Assembly: GCA_030043405.1 (NCBI GenBank)
Contig: JASHXS010000068.1
Coordinates: 1 to 7,513, forward strand
Length of the DNA stretch: 7,513 bases
Source of the DNA: Thermoplasmata archaeon
Lineage (GTDB): Archaea > Thermoplasmatota > Thermoplasmata > Lutacidiplasmatales > UBA184
Direction of reading: 5' to 3'
Shown here: piece after piece, positions 5,596-7,513 of the stretch
Position numbering within the stretch: the stretch's first letter is position 1
How the letters are laid out: the number at the start of each line of letters is the position of its first letter
Position numbers and translations under genes: made by a program
Notes under the pieces: generated by a model
The model's database searches: none
What the model saw: only the letters and a program-made list of their open reading frames with translations
Told to the model about the DNA's origin: nothing

Positions 5596-6582
5596 GTGGA
5601 CCTGTTCACGCACGTCATCTTCGCGTACCTCCTCTCGTTCATCATCTGGGGGCCCGCCGCCCCCCAATACATCGCGGCGGGGGCCCTCGCCGGGGGCCTG
5701 CCCGACGCGGACATCCTCCTCTTCCCGCTGACCCGCTGGTTTCCCTCCCTGCACCACCGCGGGGCCGTCCACACGATCGTCGGCGTGACGGCCATCGCGG
5801 CGGTGGGGAGCTTCCTCGTGCCGTATCTGCCGTACTTCACCCACGCGTCGACCCTGCTGTACTTTGTCGCGATGGAGATCGGCGGTCTGTCGCACCTCGT
5901 GCTCGATGGCTTCACGAACTATGCCGTACGGCCGCTCTCCCCCTTCTCGCAGCGAGCCATCCGGTTGGACGCCGACGTCGCGGTGAGCCTCGTGACCATG
6001 GTCCTCACGGCCGGCACATTGATCGTCCTGGTCCTGGAGCACGGGGCCGTGGCCTTCGGGCTCTGGGTCGAGACGGCCTGGATCCTGGTCGGGGTGTATG
6101 GAGCGTACCTCGTCCTCCGGAGCGTGGCCCGATGGCGAGCTGGTCGGGTGCGACGACGGCTGGGATACACGGAGGTACTGCCGAGCACGAGCCCCTGGAG
6201 GTGGCTGTTGCTCGAGGAGACGGAGACTCCCGAGCGGTACCGTCTCCGCTTCCACCGACTGACCCTGGGCTCGGGCGAGCTCGGCCCGGAGCGCCTGCTC
6301 GACGTCGCCAAAGTGCCCGCGTCGACCGGTCCGGTCGACTCGCCCCAGGCCGCGCTGGAACGGACGTACCTCCCGGCCATGGCGAAGAGCGAGTGGCTCG
6401 CCGAGAGCTATCACTTCGGGGAGGCGGCCGAGCGGGGCGGGGTGTACGAGGTCTGGTGGTACATCGTCTCCCAGGCGACGGGTCGTCGCGCCTACGGCGT
6501 GCACGCCGAGATCGACCGTGCCACCGGGGCCATGCAACTCCGGACAGGGTTCCTTCGGCTCCCCGGCACGAGCCGAGCGTAG
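5596..6582 (+). CDS. YdjM-like membrane-bound metal-dependent hydrolase-type protein with extra C-terminal domain
   Basis: A multi-pass membrane protein of the YdjM/COG1988 type, a poorly characterised family called metal-dependent hydrolase from conserved His and Asp residues. Numbered from the GTG at 5596 (328 residues), the family motifs are DLFTHVIFAYLL (2-13), PDAD (36-39), HHRGAVHT (53-60), SHLVLDGFTNY (99-109) and PLSPF (113-117). Hydrophobic segments lie at about 5-33, 57-79, 84-105, 125-147 and 154-175. After an Arg-rich junction (about 176-190), a soluble segment of some 140 residues rich in Trp, Tyr and Glu follows (YEVWWYIVSQATGRRAYGVH at 284-303). I do not recognise it, and the family usually ends soon after the last helix. 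An ATG at 5563 would add 11 residues, but it lies only 5 bases after a candidate TATA box and lacks a ribosome site, whereas GTG gives the usual family N-terminus. Start choice is moderate, family good, function unknown. Confidence 0.75.
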   Translation: MDLFTHVIFAYLLSFIIWGPAAPQYIAAGALAGGLPDADILLFPLTRWFPSLHHRGAVHTIVGVTAIAAVGSFLVPYLPYFTHASTLLYFVAMEIGGLSHLVLDGFTNYAVRPLSPFSQRAIRLDADVAVSLVTMVLTAGTLIVLVLEHGAVAFGLWVETAWILVGVYGAYLVLRSVARWRAGRVRRRLGYTEVLPSTSPWRWLLLEETETPERYRLRFHRLTLGSGELGPERLLDVAKVPASTGPVDSPQAALERTYLPAMAKSEWLAESYHFGEAAERGGVYEVWWYIVSQATGRRAYGVHAEIDRATGAMQLRTGFLRLPGTSRA

Positions 6583-6614
6583 CGCCCCAGCCGCTAAGAA
6601 CGGCGGGGACCTTC

Positions 6615-6620
6615 GGAGGA
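6615..6620 (+). promoter_or_regulatory. Ribosome binding site of the 164-residue protein gene
   Basis: GGAGGA lies four bases before the ATG at 6625, a strong match to the usual anti-Shine-Dalgarno end. It fixes this start and supports the reality of an otherwise unrecognised gene. Confidence 0.65.
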
Positions 6621-6624
6621 CACC

Positions 6625-7119
6625 ATGGGCTGGGGCGGCATCAAGAACTTACCTCCCGACGGCGACGTGTTCGGCGGCAAACAGCCTCGACCCAGCATCG
6701 TGGACGAAGCGATGCGAGGAAAGGTACCGGGGCTCAGTCCGGGTCGCGAGCAACAGTTCGCCGACCTGAAACGGAATCTCCTCCACCAGGACTACTTGCG
6801 CTACTTCGATTCGTGCCTGCTCTGCGCCGGCGTGTTGGGGGAGGTCGACAGCGGCCGCTACTCTTCCGAGGTTCTCCGGGACATCATCGAGCCGGCCCTG
6901 GCCACCGCGGTCGAACAGATGCAGTCCATTCGCGGGGATGCGGAACGAAGTGTGAAGGCGGGGCGGAGGATGCCGTACGACCCCATGCCCTCGCTTTCGG
7001 AACTGTACCGCCGCTCCCGGCCGCTGGCGATCCGGTATCCGACGGCCGCCGGAGCCGCGGACTTCGACACGAGCTACGAGCAGATCACGACGGCGGTTCG
7101 GGGCCTCACTCCCCCGTAA
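6625..7119 (+). CDS. Conserved-looking hypothetical soluble protein with CxxC motif
   Basis: I do not recognise this 164-residue protein. It starts at an ATG with a well-placed GGAGGA and follows the YdjM-like gene after a 42-base gap, so the two may be co-transcribed. There is no signal peptide and no membrane segment. The first 40 residues are Gly/Pro-rich and probably disordered (MGWGGIKNLPPDGDVFGGKQ). From about 41 to 112 the sequence looks mainly helical, with a CxxC pair, C64 and C67, in YFDSCLLCAGVLGEV, and regular leucine spacing through SSEVLRDIIEPALATAVEQM. The CxxC could bind a metal with partners or form a disulphide; only these two cysteines exist, so a monomeric zinc site would need other ligands. 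The C-terminal part (120-164) is rich in Tyr, Arg and Ala. Gene reality is well supported; function is unknown. Confidence 0.75.
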   Translation: MGWGGIKNLPPDGDVFGGKQPRPSIVDEAMRGKVPGLSPGREQQFADLKRNLLHQDYLRYFDSCLLCAGVLGEVDSGRYSSEVLRDIIEPALATAVEQMQSIRGDAERSVKAGRRMPYDPMPSLSELYRRSRPLAIRYPTAAGAADFDTSYEQITTAVRGLTPP

Positions 7120-7139
7120 GGTCGCCCGCCGGCCTACGG
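7114..7139. terminator. Hairpin between convergent genes, containing both stop codons
   Basis: CCGTA (7114-7118) pairs with TACGG (7135-7139). Inside these, after one bulged A (7119), GGTC (7120-7123) pairs with GGCC (7131-7134) including one G-U pair. The result is a nine-pair stem with a 7-base loop. The TAA of the left gene and the TAG of the right gene both fall in the stem. No T-run follows on either strand, so termination is possible but unproven. Confidence 0.35.
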
Positions 7140-7508
7140 TGGCGGAGGCATCTGGCGAGCCTCGACGGTGATGAAGGTCGGCGCACTGCGCCGCCACCGG
7201 AGGGCCAGGACTCCCCCGATCAGCGTCAGCAGAAATCCCAGTAGGAACCCGCCGAGGGCCACCACGATGCTGACCAGCGCGAGCACGATGGCCAACGCGC
7301 CCCAGACGACGTGCAGCGACGGGAGACCTACCATCAGTACGCCCATGAGGATGGTGAGCGCGCCGACCAGGATCCCCAGGTAGAAGATGTAACTCCCCAG
7401 ACCGAAGAGTGCGAAGACCGCCCCGATCAGGGCGACCACGAGCCCCCCGATGATGATGAAAATCCCGCCCAGGACCGTCAGAACCCCCGCCACGACCGGT
7501 CGCGTCAT
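7134..7508 (-). CDS. Small multi-pass membrane protein, unrecognised
   Basis: A 124-residue, extremely hydrophobic protein rich in Gly, Leu, Val and Ile. Hydrophobic stretches at about 6-35, 40-61, 64-81 and 83-103 fit four membrane helices with short turns. An Arg-rich stop-transfer sequence (RWRR, 104-107) follows, then a short polar tail ending in MPPPP. The layout resembles small four-helix DUF families of bacterial and archaeal membranes (DUF4064-like proteins are one comparison), but no diagnostic motif confirms membership and no transport or catalytic residue stands out. The ATG lies only five bases from the window edge and no stop separates it from the edge, so the true start could lie outside the window. 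The gene converges on the 164-residue protein gene with 14 bases between the stop codons. It is likely a real gene; its function is unknown. Confidence 0.7.
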   Translation of the reverse strand: MTRPVVAGVLTVLGGIFIIIGGLVVALIGAVFALFGLGSYIFYLGILVGALTILMGVLMVGLPSLHVVWGALAIVLALVSIVVALGGFLLGFLLTLIGGVLALRWRRSAPTFITVEARQMPPPP

Positions 7509-7513
7509 CGACC

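Noticed and set aside
5140..6537. A long minus-strand open frame (465 codons) opposite the oxidase and YdjM-like genes
   Set aside because: It is antisense to two recognised genes and spans their promoter gap; the product is Arg/Pro/His/Gln-rich without any domain.
1..7513. RNA genes, CRISPR arrays, insertion sequences, phage or toxin-antitoxin genes
   Set aside because: No tRNA-like cloverleaf, rRNA stretch, regularly spaced repeat, transposase motif or small paired genes were seen; coding genes fill nearly the whole window.

Overview
This is a GC-rich, gene-dense stretch of prokaryotic chromosome holding eight protein-coding genes: six look complete and one is cut at each window edge. I see no RNA gene, CRISPR array, insertion sequence or phage gene. 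The gene set resembles that of a high-GC archaeon, possibly Thermoplasmata-related. It has an intracellular GH15 enzyme of the trehalase/glucoamylase type, a GT4 enzyme resembling archaeal trehalose synthase TreT, short AT-rich boxes about 45-55 bases ahead of two divergent starts, and GGAGG-type ribosome sites. The assignment is an inference; a GC-rich bacterium is not excluded.

Left part (1-4229). The tail of a VOC/PhnB-like gene on + meets the end of a three-gene minus-strand operon, and the two stop codons share one CTAG. In transcription order the operon is a TreT-like GT4 glycosyltransferase (4229-2838), an MscS-type mechanosensitive channel (2837-2085) and a GH15 glycoside hydrolase (2075-153). 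The channel starts on the base after the glycosyltransferase stop, and the hydrolase starts 9 bases after the channel stop. All three genes lie in the same reading frame. The set reads naturally as an osmolyte module: make a compatible solute such as trehalose, release solute when the membrane is stretched, and hydrolyse the sugar inside the cell. This role is inferred.

Middle (4230-5474). A 153-base divergent promoter region separates the operon from a complete FMN-dependent alpha-hydroxy acid oxidase/dehydrogenase on +, with all expected catalytic residues present.

Right part (5475-7513). An AT-rich box in a 121-base gap precedes a YdjM-like multi-pass membrane protein that carries an unusual soluble C-terminal domain of about 150 residues. 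It is followed closely by an unrecognised 164-residue soluble protein with a CxxC motif. That gene converges, across a hairpin containing both stop codons, on a small very hydrophobic membrane protein on the minus strand at the window edge.
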